Source of the DNA: Acidovorax sp. RAC01 | Lineage (GTDB): Bacteria; Pseudomonadota; Gammaproteobacteria; Burkholderiales; Burkholderiaceae_C | Assembly: GCF_001714725.1 (NCBI RefSeq) | Contig: NZ_CP016447.1 | Location: 1,503,001 to 1,567,000 of the forward strand | DNA: 64,000 nucleotides | Direction: 5' to 3' | In this document: one piece after another, positions 25,775 to 35,185 of the stretch | Numbering within the stretch: the first letter of the stretch is position 1 | Layout: each line of letters starts with the position of its first letter | Position numbers and translations under genes: made by a program | Notes under the pieces: generated by a model | Told to the model about the DNA's origin: nothing | The model's input: the letters and a program-made list of their open reading frames with translations, nothing else | The model's database searches: none

Positions 25775-26021
25775 GGCGCCTGGGCGGGTCGATGGTTCCA
25801 TCATGGGCAAGAAGTCGCGGCCCTCCGGACGGAGAACCCAGGCGATGGGCGCGACGATAGTGACCCCGCCGCGCAAGGCCGCTGATGTGCATCAACCGCG
25901 GTGCACAATGCCAGAGCAAAGTAGTTGGGTTTTGACGCGGCACAGTCCCGCAGCGGCACCCGCCACCCGATTGCGCCATGCCGCCCCTTTCCTTTTCCCC
26001 TGCGCGCTGCCGCCCCCTGAC

Positions 26022-27209
26022 GTGAACAAGAATCTCTGGTTGCTGGCCCTGTGCCAAGGTCTTTTCCTCACCAACAACGTCGTCTTCATTGCCATCAACG
26101 GCCTGGTCGGCCTGCAGCTGGCGCCCTTTGGCTGGATGGCTACGCTGCCCGTGATGGGCTACGTGGTGGGCGGCGCGCTGGCCACGCCGCTGGTGGCGCA
26201 CACGCAGATGCGCTGGGGCCGCAAGGTGTCGTTCCAGATCGGGCTGGTGGTGGCGGTGGCATCGGCCGGGCTGTGCGCGTGGGCGGCGTTCTCGGCCAAC
26301 TTCTGGCTGCTGTGCACGGCCACGCTGGTGGCGGGCTACTACAGCGCCAACGGCGGCCTGTACCGCTTTGCCGCGGCCGAGCTGTCCACCCCCGACTACC
26401 GCGAAAAGGCCGTGTCGCTGGTGCTGGCAGGCGGCCTGCTGGGCGCCGTGGCGGGGCCCAACCTGGCCAGCGCCACGCGCACGCTGTTTGCGGTGCCGTT
26501 TGCGGGCGCCTACATCGCGCTGATGGGCGTGGCCCTGCTGGCCATGGTGTGCATGGCCACCATCCGCTTTGAGAAACAGCCGGTGGTGCTGAACGCCGCC
26601 GGGCAGCCCGCGCAGGGCAGGCCGCTGGCCGAGCTGCTGCGCCAGCCCGCGCTGGTGGTGGCCATCATGGGCGCGGCGCTGGGCTATGGCGTGATGAACC
26701 TGCTGATGGCCGCCACGCCGCTGGCCATGCAGGTGTGCGGCTTTGACTTCGATGCCTCGGCGCTGGTGCTGGAGTGGCATGTGATCGGCATGTTTGCGCC
26801 AGGCTTCTTCACGGGCCACCTCATCAAGCGCGTAGGCGTGCTTCCGGTGATGGGCGCGGGCGTGGTGCTCAACTTTGCCTGCGTGGCCGTGGCGCTGACG
26901 GGGGTGGAGCTGCGGCACTTCGGCATTGCGCTGTTTCTGCTGGGGGTGGGGTGGAACTTCCTGTTCACGGGCGGCACCACGCTGGCCATGACGGCCTACC
27001 GCCCCGAGGAAAAAGACCGCGCCCAGGCTGCCATCAACTTCTGCGTGTATTCCACGCTGGCACTCAGCGCGTTTTCGTCGGGCGTGCTGGTCACCACACA
27101 GGGCTGGTCGCTGCTGAATGCTGGCTCGCTCGCGCCCATCACCCTCACCGGCGCCGCATTGATCTGGCTTGCGCTGCACCGCCGCCGCAGCGCGCCGCCC
27201 GCGCCCTGA
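26022..27209 (+). CDS. major facilitator superfamily transporter
   Basis: 395 aa, about twelve membrane segments, probable drug/metabolite exporter of unknown substrate. Start GTG 26022 ([21 protein letters not shown]); upstream codons are out of character. Signature loop between helices 2 and 3 reads [16 protein letters not shown], and the C-half has [31 protein letters not shown] and [20 protein letters not shown], typical of the YqgE/YnfM-like MFS branch. Divergent from ubiU across about 250 bases; ends 74 bases before mnmA. Confidence 0.85.
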   Translation: MNKNLWLLALCQGLFLTNNVVFIAINGLVGLQLAPFGWMATLPVMGYVVGGALATPLVAHTQMRWGRKVSFQIGLVVAVASAGLCAWAAFSANFWLLCTATLVAGYYSANGGLYRFAAAELSTPDYREKAVSLVLAGGLLGAVAGPNLASATRTLFAVPFAGAYIALMGVALLAMVCMATIRFEKQPVVLNAAGQPAQGRPLAELLRQPALVVAIMGAALGYGVMNLLMAATPLAMQVCGFDFDASALVLEWHVIGMFAPGFFTGHLIKRVGVLPVMGAGVVLNFACVAVALTGVELRHFGIALFLLGVGWNFLFTGGTTLAMTAYRPEEKDRAQAAINFCVYSTLALSAFSSGVLVTTQGWSLLNAGSLAPITLTGAALIWLALHRRRSAPPAP

Positions 27210-27283
27210 CGCCGGGGCTGCGTGGCGCGGGCCTTTGTTGCGGTGCACGCCGCACGGCGGGCACAAAAAATACAATCGAGCCA

Positions 27284-28399
27284 ATGACAGCACCTACCAG
27301 ACAACGCGTGGTCGTCGGCCTTTCGGGCGGCGTGGACTCCGCCGTGACCGCCTATCTCTTGAAGCAGCAGGGCCATGAGGTGGTCGGCATCTTCATGAAG
27401 AACTGGGAAGACGATGACGACAGCGAGTACTGCTCGTCCAACGTCGACTTCGTGGACGCCGCGGCCGTGGCCGATGTGATCGGCATCGAGATCGAGCATG
27501 TGAACTTTGCGGCCGACTACAAGGATCGCGTGTTTGCAGAGTTCCTGCGCGAGTACCAGGCAGGGCGCACCCCCAACCCCGATGTGCTGTGCAACGCCGA
27601 GATCAAGTTCAAGGCGTTTCTGGACCACGCCATGCGGCTGGGGGCCGAGAAGATCGCGACCGGGCATTACGCCCGCGTGCGCCACAACCCGGCCACCGGC
27701 CTGCACGAACTGCTCAAGGGGCTGGACCCGGCCAAGGACCAGAGCTACTTCCTGCACCGCCTGAACCAGGCACAACTGGCCAAGACGCTGTTCCCCGTGG
27801 GCGAGCTGCACAAGACCGAGGTGCGCCGCATTGCCGAAGAGATCGGCCTGCCCAATGCCAAGAAGAAAGACTCCACCGGCATCTGCTTCATCGGCGAGCG
27901 GCCGTTTCGCGAGTTCCTGAACCGCTACATCAGCCATGCGCCCGGCCCTATCGAGGACGAGCGCGGCCGCAAGGTGGGCCGGCATGTGGGGCTGTCGTTC
28001 TACACGCTGGGGCAGCGCCAGGGCCTGGGCATTGGCGGCATCAAGGAAAAGGGCGCGCAGCGCGGCGGTGGCGAGCATGCCCCGTGGTTTGTGGCCCGCA
28101 AAGACCTGGCGCGCAACACCCTGCAGGTGGTGCAGGGGCACGACCACCCCTGGCTGCAGTCGCACCGCCTGACGGCGCAGGACGCCAGCTGGTGCGCCGG
28201 CCATGCGCCTGCGCCCGGCGCCTATGCGGCCAAGACGCGCTACCGCCAGCAGGACGCCGCCTGCACCCTGACAGCCGCCCCCGAAGGCTTCGCACTGCAG
28301 TTCCCCGAGGCCCAGTGGGCCGTGACGCCTGGCCAGAGCGCCGTGCTGTACGACGGCGATGTGTGCCTGGGCGGCGGGGTGATTGCGGCGATGGAGTGA
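27284..28399 (+). CDS. mnmA: tRNA-specific 2-thiouridylase
   Basis: Adds sulfur to U34 of Lys, Glu and Gln tRNAs, taking it from the TusE relay or IscS. 371 aa from ATG 27284. ATP-pyrophosphatase loop SGGVDSA at 14-20; [13 protein letters not shown]; catalytic Cys103 in [13 protein letters not shown] and Cys201 in [23 protein letters not shown] and [17 protein letters not shown]. All functional residues present. Followed by a strong terminator. Confidence 0.97.
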   Translation: MTAPTRQRVVVGLSGGVDSAVTAYLLKQQGHEVVGIFMKNWEDDDDSEYCSSNVDFVDAAAVADVIGIEIEHVNFAADYKDRVFAEFLREYQAGRTPNPDVLCNAEIKFKAFLDHAMRLGAEKIATGHYARVRHNPATGLHELLKGLDPAKDQSYFLHRLNQAQLAKTLFPVGELHKTEVRRIAEEIGLPNAKKKDSTGICFIGERPFREFLNRYISHAPGPIEDERGRKVGRHVGLSFYTLGQRQGLGIGGIKEKGAQRGGGEHAPWFVARKDLARNTLQVVQGHDHPWLQSHRLTAQDASWCAGHAPAPGAYAAKTRYRQQDAACTLTAAPEGFALQFPEAQWAVTPGQSAVLYDGDVCLGGGVIAAME

Positions 28400-28434
28400 A
28401 CGGGGTGCGCAAGGCTGTACGCCGCTGCACCATG

Positions 28435-28472
28435 AAAAACGGCCCGGTGGCTTGCGCCCCGGGCCGTTTTTT
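28435..28472 (+). terminator. Rho-independent terminator after mnmA (probably bidirectional)
   Basis: CGGCCCGG (28440-28447) pairs with CCGGGCCG (28459-28466), preceded by AAAAA and followed by TTTTTT. It lies between the convergent mnmA and ssb stops and can serve both. Confidence 0.9.
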
Positions 28473-28492
28473 CTGAACGCTGAACGCAGCGA

Positions 28493-29056
28493 TCAGAACG
28501 GAATGTCGTCGTCCATGTCGTCAAAGCCCGAGGCCGCGCGGGGCGCCTGTGCCACGGGGGCCGGGGCGGGGCGCTGCATGGGTGCGGGCGGGCGCGCAGC
28601 CGGGGCTGCAGCGCGGCGCGGGGCCTGGTCGTAGCCACCGCCCTGGTCGCCACCGCCACCGTAGCCGCCATCGTCGTAGCCGCCACCACCGCCGCCGCCT
28701 TGCTGGCCGCCGCCCATGCCCTGGCGGCTGCCCAGCATCTGCATCTGGTCAGCACGGATCTCGGTGCTGTACTTTTCCACGCCGCTCTGGTCGGTCCACT
28801 TGCGGGTGCGCAGCGAGCCTTCCACGTACACCTGCGAACCCTTGCGCAGGTACTGGCCGGCGATCTCGGCCAGGCGGCCGTTGAACACCACGCGGTGCCA
28901 TTCGGTGGCTTCCTTCATCTCGCCCGACTGCTTGTCCTTCCACTTGTCGGTGGTGGCAATGGTCACGTTGGCCACCTGGTCGCCGCTGGGGAAGGTGCGC
29001 ATTTCGGGGTCGCGGCCGAGATTGCCGACGATGATGACTTTGTTGACGGATGCCAT
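28493..29056 (-). CDS. ssb: single-stranded DNA-binding protein
   Basis: Coats single-stranded DNA in replication and repair. 187 aa from ATG 29056 ([20 protein letters not shown]). OB-fold in residues 1-110 ([60 protein letters not shown]), followed by a Gly-rich then Pro/Ala-rich disordered linker of about 60 residues and the acidic protein-docking tail DDMDDDIPF. The MFS gene lies upstream on the same strand, 129 bases away. Confidence 0.97.
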   Translation of the reverse strand: MASVNKVIIVGNLGRDPEMRTFPSGDQVANVTIATTDKWKDKQSGEMKEATEWHRVVFNGRLAEIAGQYLRKGSQVYVEGSLRTRKWTDQSGVEKYSTEIRADQMQMLGSRQGMGGGQQGGGGGGGYDDGGYGGGGDQGGGYDQAPRRAAAPAARPPAPMQRPAPAPVAQAPRAASGFDDMDDDIPF

Positions 29057-29185
29057 GAGAGTGCCTTGAAAAGTAACGAAGGAAGCGCCGGATTTGAGGG
29101 AATTCCGGGCGCCAGAGCGCAGCATTGTGCCGCAACACCACCCGGCCGTGGGTCAGCATTTACGCCTTCCCGGGCTTGCCCCTTG

Positions 29186-30367
29186 TCAGTGGGCGCTGCC
29201 CCGCCCCACGGGCCGCAGGGGCCAGGTCAGCACCAGCCACAGGGCCGTGAGCGCGGCCGTGGTGGCAAACAGGCCCGGTGCGCCCGCCCACTTGACCAGT
29301 GCGCCGCCCAGCGCGCCGCCCGCAAACAGCCCCAGCGATTGCAGCGTGTTGTAGCTGCCCAGCGCCGCGCCGCGCACATGGGCCGGTGCCATGCGCGAGA
29401 CCAGGCTGGGTTGGCTGGCCTCCAGCGCGTTGAAGCCGCAGAAAAACAAGAACAGCAACGGCCCCAGCAGCCACAGCGTGGGCGTGGCCCCGCTGGCCGA
29501 CAGCCACCACAGCCCGGCCTGCACCGCCAGCACGAGCCCGATGGCGCCCAGCAGCGCGCCGCGCAAGCGGCCCGCGCGTTCCAGCGCAAACAGCCCGCCC
29601 ATGGCGGCAAACGACAGCACCACGGCCGGCAGGTACACCTGCCAGTGGTGGTTCTTGTCCAGGCCCGCCTGCACCAGCATGGCGGGCACGGCCACCCACA
29701 TCGACAGCTGCACGGTGTGCAGCACAAACACGCCCAGGTTCAGCCGCAGCAGATCGGGGTGCGCCCACACCTCGGCCAGCCGGCCGCGCGGCGCCTGCCG
29801 CAGCGCGCCGGACTCGGGCGGCACCCACCACAGCATCACCGCCACGCCGGCCAGCGCCAGCAGGCAGGTCAGCGCAAACAGGCCCGACAGCCCGAAAGCC
29901 GCCGTGAGTACCGGCGCGGCCACCAGGGCCACCGCAAACATCAGCCCGATGCTGCCGCCCACCAGGGCCATGGCCTTGGTGCGCACCTCGTCACGCGTCT
30001 GGTCGGCCAGCAGCGCCGTCACGGCGGCCGACACGGCACCGGCCCCCTGCAGGGCACGCCCCACCAGCAGCCCGGTCAGCGAATCGGCCAGCGCTGCCAG
30101 CAGACTGCCCCCGGCAAACACCAGCAGCCCCAGCACGATGACGCGCTTGCGCCCGAACCGGTCGGACGCCATGCCCAGCGGCAGCTGCAGCACGGCCTGC
30201 GTGAGCCCGTAGATGCCCATGGCCAGGCCCACCAGGGCAGGGTCATCGCCGCCGGGGTACTTGCGGGCCTCCAGCGCAAACACGGGCAAGACCAGGAACA
30301 GGCCCAGCATGCGCAGCGCAAAGATCAGCGCCAGGCTGACGCTGGAGCGGCGCTCCAGGGGAGTCAT
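29186..30367 (-). CDS. MFS transporter, YajR-like
   Basis: 393 aa from ATG 30367 (MTPLERRSSVSLALIFALRM); the frame is open upstream without a better start. About twelve membrane helices; loop 2-3 motif LGMASDRFGRKRVIVLGLLV, FRMLGLFLVLPVFA-like helix 1 (ALRMLGLFLVLPVFALEARK), AGAVSAAVTALLADQTRDEVR and LNLGVFVLHTVQLSMWVAVP are typical of the YajR/multidrug group. Substrate unknown. In relatives I recall this gene standing between ssb and uvrA; here about 5 kb of other DNA separates it from uvrA. Confidence 0.87.
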   Translation of the reverse strand: MTPLERRSSVSLALIFALRMLGLFLVLPVFALEARKYPGGDDPALVGLAMGIYGLTQAVLQLPLGMASDRFGRKRVIVLGLLVFAGGSLLAALADSLTGLLVGRALQGAGAVSAAVTALLADQTRDEVRTKAMALVGGSIGLMFAVALVAAPVLTAAFGLSGLFALTCLLALAGVAVMLWWVPPESGALRQAPRGRLAEVWAHPDLLRLNLGVFVLHTVQLSMWVAVPAMLVQAGLDKNHHWQVYLPAVVLSFAAMGGLFALERAGRLRGALLGAIGLVLAVQAGLWWLSASGATPTLWLLGPLLFLFFCGFNALEASQPSLVSRMAPAHVRGAALGSYNTLQSLGLFAGGALGGALVKWAGAPGLFATTAALTALWLVLTWPLRPVGRGSAH

Positions 30368-30664
30368 GCGGGTGCTGGGGGACGGCTGCTGCGCGGCGGT
30401 ATCTGACAGGGAGGGAGAGGAATCCGGCACGGTGTGCGCTTGAGGCCAAGTGGAGCAAAAGGGTATTTTCGCCCATTGGCCGATGCCGCGAAGCGCAGTG
30501 AATACAGCAACCCGGTTTCCAGTGCGCCGTACACGCCTTGGCATCACCGCAAAGGCGGGGGCCGTGTGCCCTTGGCCGTGCAATTTGTGGCCGCCCGGAG
30601 CGCAGACACACGCCCCGGGCCGAGCTGTGCTCCGATCCTTGTCGCGGCCCTGCAGCCGCGGCCG
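30368..30664. other. 297-base gap between the anchor-protein stop and the MFS start, no gene seen
   Basis: Short frames only. As both neighbours run on the minus strand, this should contain the end of the cassette transcript and the MFS promoter; no clear hairpin plus T-run was found. Confidence 0.4.
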
Positions 30665-32812
30665 TCAACCGGTGACCGCGCTGCGCAGATGGGCCTTGTG
30701 CCGCCAGCCGAGCCATCCGATCAGTGCGCTGAGCAGCGCCAGCGCCCAGGGCGCATCCACCGGAATGCCCACAGCCCCCGCACCACCGAGCGCCGGCGCA
30801 AACGGGTCGCTCACCGCTCCCATGGCCGGGTCGGCATCACCCACCCCGTTGTCCGCCACCGTGTAGCTCACGGTGCGGCGGTCGCCGCTCAGCGTCGCTC
30901 CCGACCACTGGAACCAGCTGCTGGCAGCACCCGGCGTAGCCGGGCCGTATTTCCAGAAGGCCACCCCGGCTGGCAGGGGGTCTGGGTAGGCCAGTGTCAG
31001 GGTGACGCTGCCGCTGCAGCCCACGGCCCGGAACTCAAAGCCGCCGTGGGGTGCGGTGCCGCCCGATGGCAGCGTGACCGAGGCGATGAAGCGGGTGGCG
31101 GCCGGCTCCAGCGTGCAGGTGGCGCCTCCCCCGCTGAGCGTGGCGCCGGCGGTGCCGGTCATGCCCGGTACGGTGCCGGTGATGCTGGTCAGGGCTGTCA
31201 CCGCGAAGCTGCGGCTGACCTGGGGGGCCGCAAGGTAGCTGGCGTTGCCTGGCTGGTCGGCGTTGATGGTGCAGGTGCCTGCCGCGACGAAGGTGACCGC
31301 TCCGCCTGAGGTGATGGTGCACACGCTCGTTGTGGACGAGGTGAAGCTGACGGGCAGGCCGGCGTCGGAGGTGGCGGTGAGGGTGGGCGTGGTGCCAAAG
31401 TTCTGCGCGCCTGGGCTAGCAAAGGTGATGGTCTGCGTGGCCCTGGGTGTCACGGAGTTGGAGGCCAGCGAGGACGGGCTCTCGCCCGCTGAGTTGCTGG
31501 CGGTGACGGTAAAGGTGTAGGCCTGTCCATTGGTCAGGCCGGTGATCACGATGGGGGAGGACGCGCCGTTGACGGGGGCTACGTCGGGCGGGCTCGCCGT
31601 GACGGTGTAGGCCGTGATGGATGAGCCTCCGTTGCTGGCCGGTGCGGTAAATGCGATGGCCGCCTGGGTGTCGCCCGCCGTCGCCGTGCCGATTGTGGGG
31701 GCGCTGGGCACCACGGCGGCCACGGTGAATGTCTGCGAGACCTGGGGCGCCGCGTTCCAGGCAGTGTTGCCCGACTGGTTCGCATGGATCGTGCACACGC
31801 CGGCCGTGACGAAGGTGAGCACCCCGCCCGTGCTGATCGTGCACACGCCGGTCGTCGTAGAGGTGAACGTGACCGGCAGGCCGGAACTGGCGGTGGCCGA
31901 GAGCGTGGGGGAGGTGCCGAAGTTCTGCGTGCCGGGGCTGTTGAAGGTGATCGTCTGGGCCTGTGGCGGCGAGACGTATGTGAACTGCGTGGCGGCGCCG
32001 GTAGCGCTGGTGCCGCCGGCCGTGCTGACCGTGACATCCACCACACCCGAGCCTGGCGGGAGCGTGGCGGTAATCTGCGTGTCGCTGTTTACCGTGGCAA
32101 CCGCGGTGGTCGTACCGAACTTCACTACGGTACCGGCGGGGTACCCTGCCGCGGTGAATCCCGTGCCGTTGATGATGACCGTGCCGCCTCCCGCGGCCGC
32201 ACCACTGGCCGGCGACACGCCGCTGACGGCAGGCTGCGGCGCAATCCCCAGATCGTCGACAGCAAAAAACCAGTCGGCACTGGAGGTGAAGCTCACCTGG
32301 TCCACATCCACCAGCCCGAGGTCGTAGGACACCAGTTGACTGGAGACCGGCGTGAGCGGCAGGCTCACGGTTCGCACCAGCAACCCGCTGCGGTAGCCGC
32401 GCACCGTCATGCTGGTATTGGCTGGACTCGGGTTGTAGATGCGCACGCCGCTCACGCCAAACCGGTCCCCTGGCGTGGCAGCACGAAAGAAGGCCACCGA
32501 TGGCGTGCTAGGCCCGCCGTTCGCGGCCAGAGCGAAGTCACCGCGGCCAGCGCAGTTGGTGCAGGAGGTGTAAGAATCTGCCTTGCCGTACACCCAGCCC
32601 TGGCCGTCGCCCGCGGTGGCCCCATCGAACGCGATACCACCGATGGTTCCAATCGGTGCCAGATCCGTGTTGGTGCTTCCGAAATCCAGCACTCCGGTGG
32701 TGATGGCCGCGTGGGCTGGTGCGGCAAGGACGATGCAGCAGGCCAGCCACCCCGCCAGCGAACGGCGCAGTGTTCCAGTCAGGCGGGACCAGGCGGAAAT
32801 CGGGCAGGGCAT
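30665..32812 (-). CDS. large secreted protein with TIG, Ig-like, FnIII and choice-of-anchor domains and a C-terminal sorting-type tail
   Basis: 715 aa from ATG 32812. Signal peptide MPCPISAWSRLTGTLRRSLA... ending near APAHA. Order: N-terminal beta-domain (TGVLDFGSTNTDLAPIGTI, to about 165); IPT/TIG domain (SGVSPASGAAAGGGTVIING, 167-250); Ig-like repeat with TITFNSPGTQNFGTSPTLSA; fibronectin-III (VPSAPTIGTATAGDTQAAIA, about 345-440); second copy of the Ig-like repeat (TITFASPGAQNFGTTPTLTA); choice-of-anchor-U-like domain (GFEFRAVGCSGSVTLTLAYP, WKYGP, TVADNGVGDAD); and a final GIPVDAPWALALLSALIGWL helix plus basic end, an IPTL-CTERM-like sorting tail. Last gene of a five-gene minus-strand cassette; role probably surface adhesion or display, inferred. 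Its 3' end is duplicated at 35.3 kb. Confidence 0.82.
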   Translation of the reverse strand: MPCPISAWSRLTGTLRRSLAGWLACCIVLAAPAHAAITTGVLDFGSTNTDLAPIGTIGGIAFDGATAGDGQGWVYGKADSYTSCTNCAGRGDFALAANGGPSTPSVAFFRAATPGDRFGVSGVRIYNPSPANTSMTVRGYRSGLLVRTVSLPLTPVSSQLVSYDLGLVDVDQVSFTSSADWFFAVDDLGIAPQPAVSGVSPASGAAAGGGTVIINGTGFTAAGYPAGTVVKFGTTTAVATVNSDTQITATLPPGSGVVDVTVSTAGGTSATGAATQFTYVSPPQAQTITFNSPGTQNFGTSPTLSATASSGLPVTFTSTTTGVCTISTGGVLTFVTAGVCTIHANQSGNTAWNAAPQVSQTFTVAAVVPSAPTIGTATAGDTQAAIAFTAPASNGGSSITAYTVTASPPDVAPVNGASSPIVITGLTNGQAYTFTVTASNSAGESPSSLASNSVTPRATQTITFASPGAQNFGTTPTLTATSDAGLPVSFTSSTTSVCTITSGGAVTFVAAGTCTINADQPGNASYLAAPQVSRSFAVTALTSITGTVPGMTGTAGATLSGGGATCTLEPAATRFIASVTLPSGGTAPHGGFEFRAVGCSGSVTLTLAYPDPLPAGVAFWKYGPATPGAASSWFQWSGATLSGDRRTVSYTVADNGVGDADPAMGAVSDPFAPALGGAGAVGIPVDAPWALALLSALIGWLGWRHKAHLRSAVTG
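30702..30817. repeat. 116-bp direct repeat, left copy
   Basis: Nearly identical (about five mismatches) and in the same orientation as 35259-35374. It encodes the C-terminal membrane tail of the anchor protein. The two copies bracket the DUF6916/tail-collar/anchor cassette. Confidence 0.9.
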
Positions 32813-32850
32813 AACTTGAAACCGTGGTGAAAACAAACGGGTCAGGGCAG

Positions 32851-33393
32851 TCAGCCCGCCGTTGGGAAGCTGCCGCTGATGCAGATGCAGAAGTTCAGCG
32901 CCAGGTAGGGCTGCATGTTGTTGTGCGCATGCCCACCCCCCTCGAACGGCGCAAGCGCCCCCTCTGCCATCGGCGTGTCCGGCTCGGCGGATGCATAGGT
33001 GGGTACCGGTGTCGGACGCGATCCGAGCGAGCCGCCTTGCGCCAAAAAGCCGGCCGCAGGCGCGGCCGCACTGGCTGGCGTGCCTGCAGCAACCAGGGCA
33101 TGCGTGTGCGCTGGCATGTGCTGAGGCTGCAGCACCTCCGACCCGGAGCCTGCCGTGTCCCCCACACGGCGCGGGCTCAGCCCCGGACCGTTTCCCTGCC
33201 CCATGGGCGCTCGGTCCTGCAGGTCCGGCAACGCGAAGTTGGTTCTTCCGTCCCCGCCAAAGCTGGTGCCTATCAAGGCAAACAGCGCATTGTTCTGGGC
33301 GATGGGCAGCAGCTGGCCACGGCACAAGGCCCAGTTTCTGGGCGCGTAGTCAAACGCAAAGGCGCGAATCTCGCCGATGAAAGGGTCTGCCAT
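32851..33393 (-). CDS. tail-collar domain protein 1 (microcystin-dependent-protein-like)
   Basis: 180 aa from ATG 33393. N-terminal phage tail-collar domain: PFIGEIRAFAFDYAPRNWAL, CRGQLLPIAQNNALFALIG, FGGDGRTNFALPDLQDRAPM, GQGNGPGLSPRRVGDT. Middle: QHMPAHTHALVAA (His pair) and a low-complexity Ala/Pro stretch. End: GHAHNNMQPYLALNFCICI, the conserved closing motif. No signal peptide. Phage tail fibres use this fold, but there are no capsid, terminase or baseplate genes nearby, so this is not a prophage. Lies 38 bases upstream of the anchor-protein gene and 19 bases after the second collar gene. Confidence 0.85.
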   Translation of the reverse strand: MADPFIGEIRAFAFDYAPRNWALCRGQLLPIAQNNALFALIGTSFGGDGRTNFALPDLQDRAPMGQGNGPGLSPRRVGDTAGSGSEVLQPQHMPAHTHALVAAGTPASAAAPAAGFLAQGGSLGSRPTPVPTYASAEPDTPMAEGALAPFEGGGHAHNNMQPYLALNFCICISGSFPTAG

Positions 33394-33412
33394 GTTCGGT
33401 CTCCTGCAGGCG

Positions 33413-33919
33413 TCAACGGGAGGGGCGCAGGCCGCCAATGGCAATGCACCAGTTGACGGCGAGCGAGGGCTGCATGTTCGAGTGGGGCAGGCCAGCGCCA
33501 GTGGCGGCCACGGATTCGGGCGCCATCTGCGCGCCGTTGGGGGGCGCGTAGATCGCCGCACCGGGCTGGGCGAGCACCGCACCTGCGGGCACACCCGTGC
33601 TGGCTGGCGCACTGGCCGCTTGCAGACCGTGGCTGTGCGATGGCACCTGCGCTGCCGTCAGGGCGGTCGCTTCGTCCCCGGCGCGCGTACCCAGCTTCAG
33701 CGTCATTCCGTTGGTTGCCTGGCCCCAGCCGATGGGGGTGCGCCCACGCAGGTCAGGCAAAGCGAACTCGCTGATACCGTCACCGCCGTAGCGCTGCCCC
33801 AGCAGTTCATACAAGACCGGGTTCTGCGCGATCGACAGCATGCGGCCGTCGCATGCGGCCCAGCCCTGCGGAACACGCTCGAAACCGAACGCACGAATTT
33901 CACCGATAAAGGGGTCCAT
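33413..33919 (-). CDS. tail-collar domain protein 2
   Basis: 168 aa from ATG 33919. Same plan as its neighbours: DPFIGEIRAFGFERVPQGWA, CDGRMLSIAQNPVLYELLG, YGGDGISEFALPDLRGRTPI, GWGQATNGMTLKLGTRAGDE, QVPSHSHGLQAA and closing PHSNMQPSLAVNWCIAIGG. It has a middle Ala/Pro-rich part (ASAPASTGVPAGAVLAQPGA) that differs from the other two. The three collar genes share the fold and motifs but are clearly diverged, so they are an old family, perhaps forming a hetero-oligomer. Confidence 0.85.
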   Translation of the reverse strand: MDPFIGEIRAFGFERVPQGWAACDGRMLSIAQNPVLYELLGQRYGGDGISEFALPDLRGRTPIGWGQATNGMTLKLGTRAGDEATALTAAQVPSHSHGLQAASAPASTGVPAGAVLAQPGAAIYAPPNGAQMAPESVAATGAGLPHSNMQPSLAVNWCIAIGGLRPSR

Positions 33920-33931
33920 CGCCAGGTTCTT

Positions 33932-34450
33932 TCATTGCAGGTCGGGAAAGTCGCCTTCAAGGCACATGATGAAGTTCAGCACCAGCGAAGGCATGACGTT
34001 GTTGTGTGGCTGGCCGCCGCCGGTTGCCTGAACCGTGCCCATCACCAGCCTCTGGGGGTTGGTGATCGTTGCGGCGTAGAGGTTGAACCCTTGCACCGTC
34101 GCGGGCACCAGACCGCGGGGTGCACTGCTGGTTGCAGCGCCTCCGGCGTGCAGCGCATGGGAGTGCTGTGGCATCTCGTCCACGCTCAAGGTCACACGCT
34201 CTGCGCCCAGCGAATCGCCGAGGTTGCGCTTGCTCAGGCCGGGGCCCTGCCCGATGCCGACGGGCAGGCGCCCGCGCAGGTCTGGCAGGGCAAACGTCTG
34301 GCTGCCGTCACCGCCATACACGGTGCCCAGCAGTGAAAACAGGGGGCTGTAGTCCACGACCCGCAACTGTCGGCCATCGCATACCGCCCAACCACTGGGA
34401 ACGATGGCACTGGCAAGCAGGCGAATCTCGCCCAGGAATGCGTCACTCAT
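33932..34450 (-). CDS. tail-collar domain protein 3
   Basis: 172 aa from ATG 34450. SDAFLGEIRLLASAIVPSGW, CDGRQLRVVDYSPLFSLLG, YGGDGSQTFALPDLRGRLPV, GIGQGPGLSKRNLGDSLGAE, DEMPQHSHALHAG and closing GGGQPHNNVMPSLVLNFIMC. Its start overlaps the DUF6916-like stop by eight bases (ATGAGTGA), so translation is coupled; the next collar gene begins 12 bases after its stop. First of the three collar genes to be transcribed. Confidence 0.85.
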   Translation of the reverse strand: MSDAFLGEIRLLASAIVPSGWAVCDGRQLRVVDYSPLFSLLGTVYGGDGSQTFALPDLRGRLPVGIGQGPGLSKRNLGDSLGAERVTLSVDEMPQHSHALHAGGAATSSAPRGLVPATVQGFNLYAATITNPQRLVMGTVQATGGGQPHNNVMPSLVLNFIMCLEGDFPDLQ

Positions 34451-35021
34451 GTCGGGCTCCCGTGTCGAGCGGTGAATTCAGGTGTGTGATGACGGCCTCG
34501 TACAGACACTCGCTTTGCGCCTGTGCAGCCTGAACCGGGCCCAGAAACAGGGACAGCCGTCCCAGCTGCTTGTGCCAAAGCACGTAGGTGTCATGGGCCG
34601 GGCGCCCGATGTGCGGCCCGGTGAAATGCAGGCTGCAGCCTTGCAGTACGCCCGTGTGCCAGGTCAACACCCGGATCAGGCGGAGTGTGGCCAGGTGTCC
34701 ACCTGTCGGGTGGGCCAAGCTGAAATCGGACCCTGTGCAGTCCAGAAACTCGTGCGCCGTGGGCAAGGGCGCTGCAATGCCGGGGTGGCGCACTGCGGCG
34801 TTCTCGCACGGGGCCAGATGTTGCGCCTGCTCCCGGGGCCCGGTCTCGAGGCAGGCAGGAAAGGCCTGCCGCAACGCCTCGTCACCCGCCTCTGCGGGGC
34901 GCAAGGCAAGCCCGGCGGCCGGCGCGCCGTGGGAGCCAGGGCCGAACCATGCCCCCGGCTCGGCCGTTGCGTGGGGCGCCATTGGCTTGGATAGCGGATC
35001 ACGGAGTGCAGGTTGCCACAT
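34443..35021 (-). CDS. DUF6916-like protein
   Basis: 192 aa from ATG 35021 (MWQPALRDPLSKPMAPHA); ATGs at 35063 and 34982 are alternatives. The C-terminal ~100 residues (FLDCTGSDFSLAHPTGGHLA, LRLIRVLTWHTGVLQGCSLH, FTGPHIGRPAHDTYVLWHKQ, LGRLSLFLGPVQAAQAQSEC, YEAVI) follow the short beta-rich DUF6916 pattern that I recall next to tail-collar genes. The first half is Ala/Pro/Gly-rich without motif. Function unknown. It is the first gene of the cassette; no promoter could be pinned down. Family call is moderate. Confidence 0.6.
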   Translation of the reverse strand: MWQPALRDPLSKPMAPHATAEPGAWFGPGSHGAPAAGLALRPAEAGDEALRQAFPACLETGPREQAQHLAPCENAAVRHPGIAAPLPTAHEFLDCTGSDFSLAHPTGGHLATLRLIRVLTWHTGVLQGCSLHFTGPHIGRPAHDTYVLWHKQLGRLSLFLGPVQAAQAQSECLYEAVITHLNSPLDTGARHE

Positions 35022-35185
35022 GCCCCGAACGTTATGCGAGCCTCGGGCACCTGCACATCCCATGAACACGCTATCCCGCTGGCACAAGGTCCCAGGTCAT
35101 CGCCGCGTCATCGCACAGGGCATCACACCCCCAGTGGCGGGCGAAGGCGCTGACAGCGCACCGGTCTTCCTGGAGATTCCGACCA

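Noticed and set aside
32851..34450. Possible prophage tail module
   Set aside because: Tail-collar domains only; no integrase, terminase, capsid, baseplate or lysis gene within 10 kb on either side.
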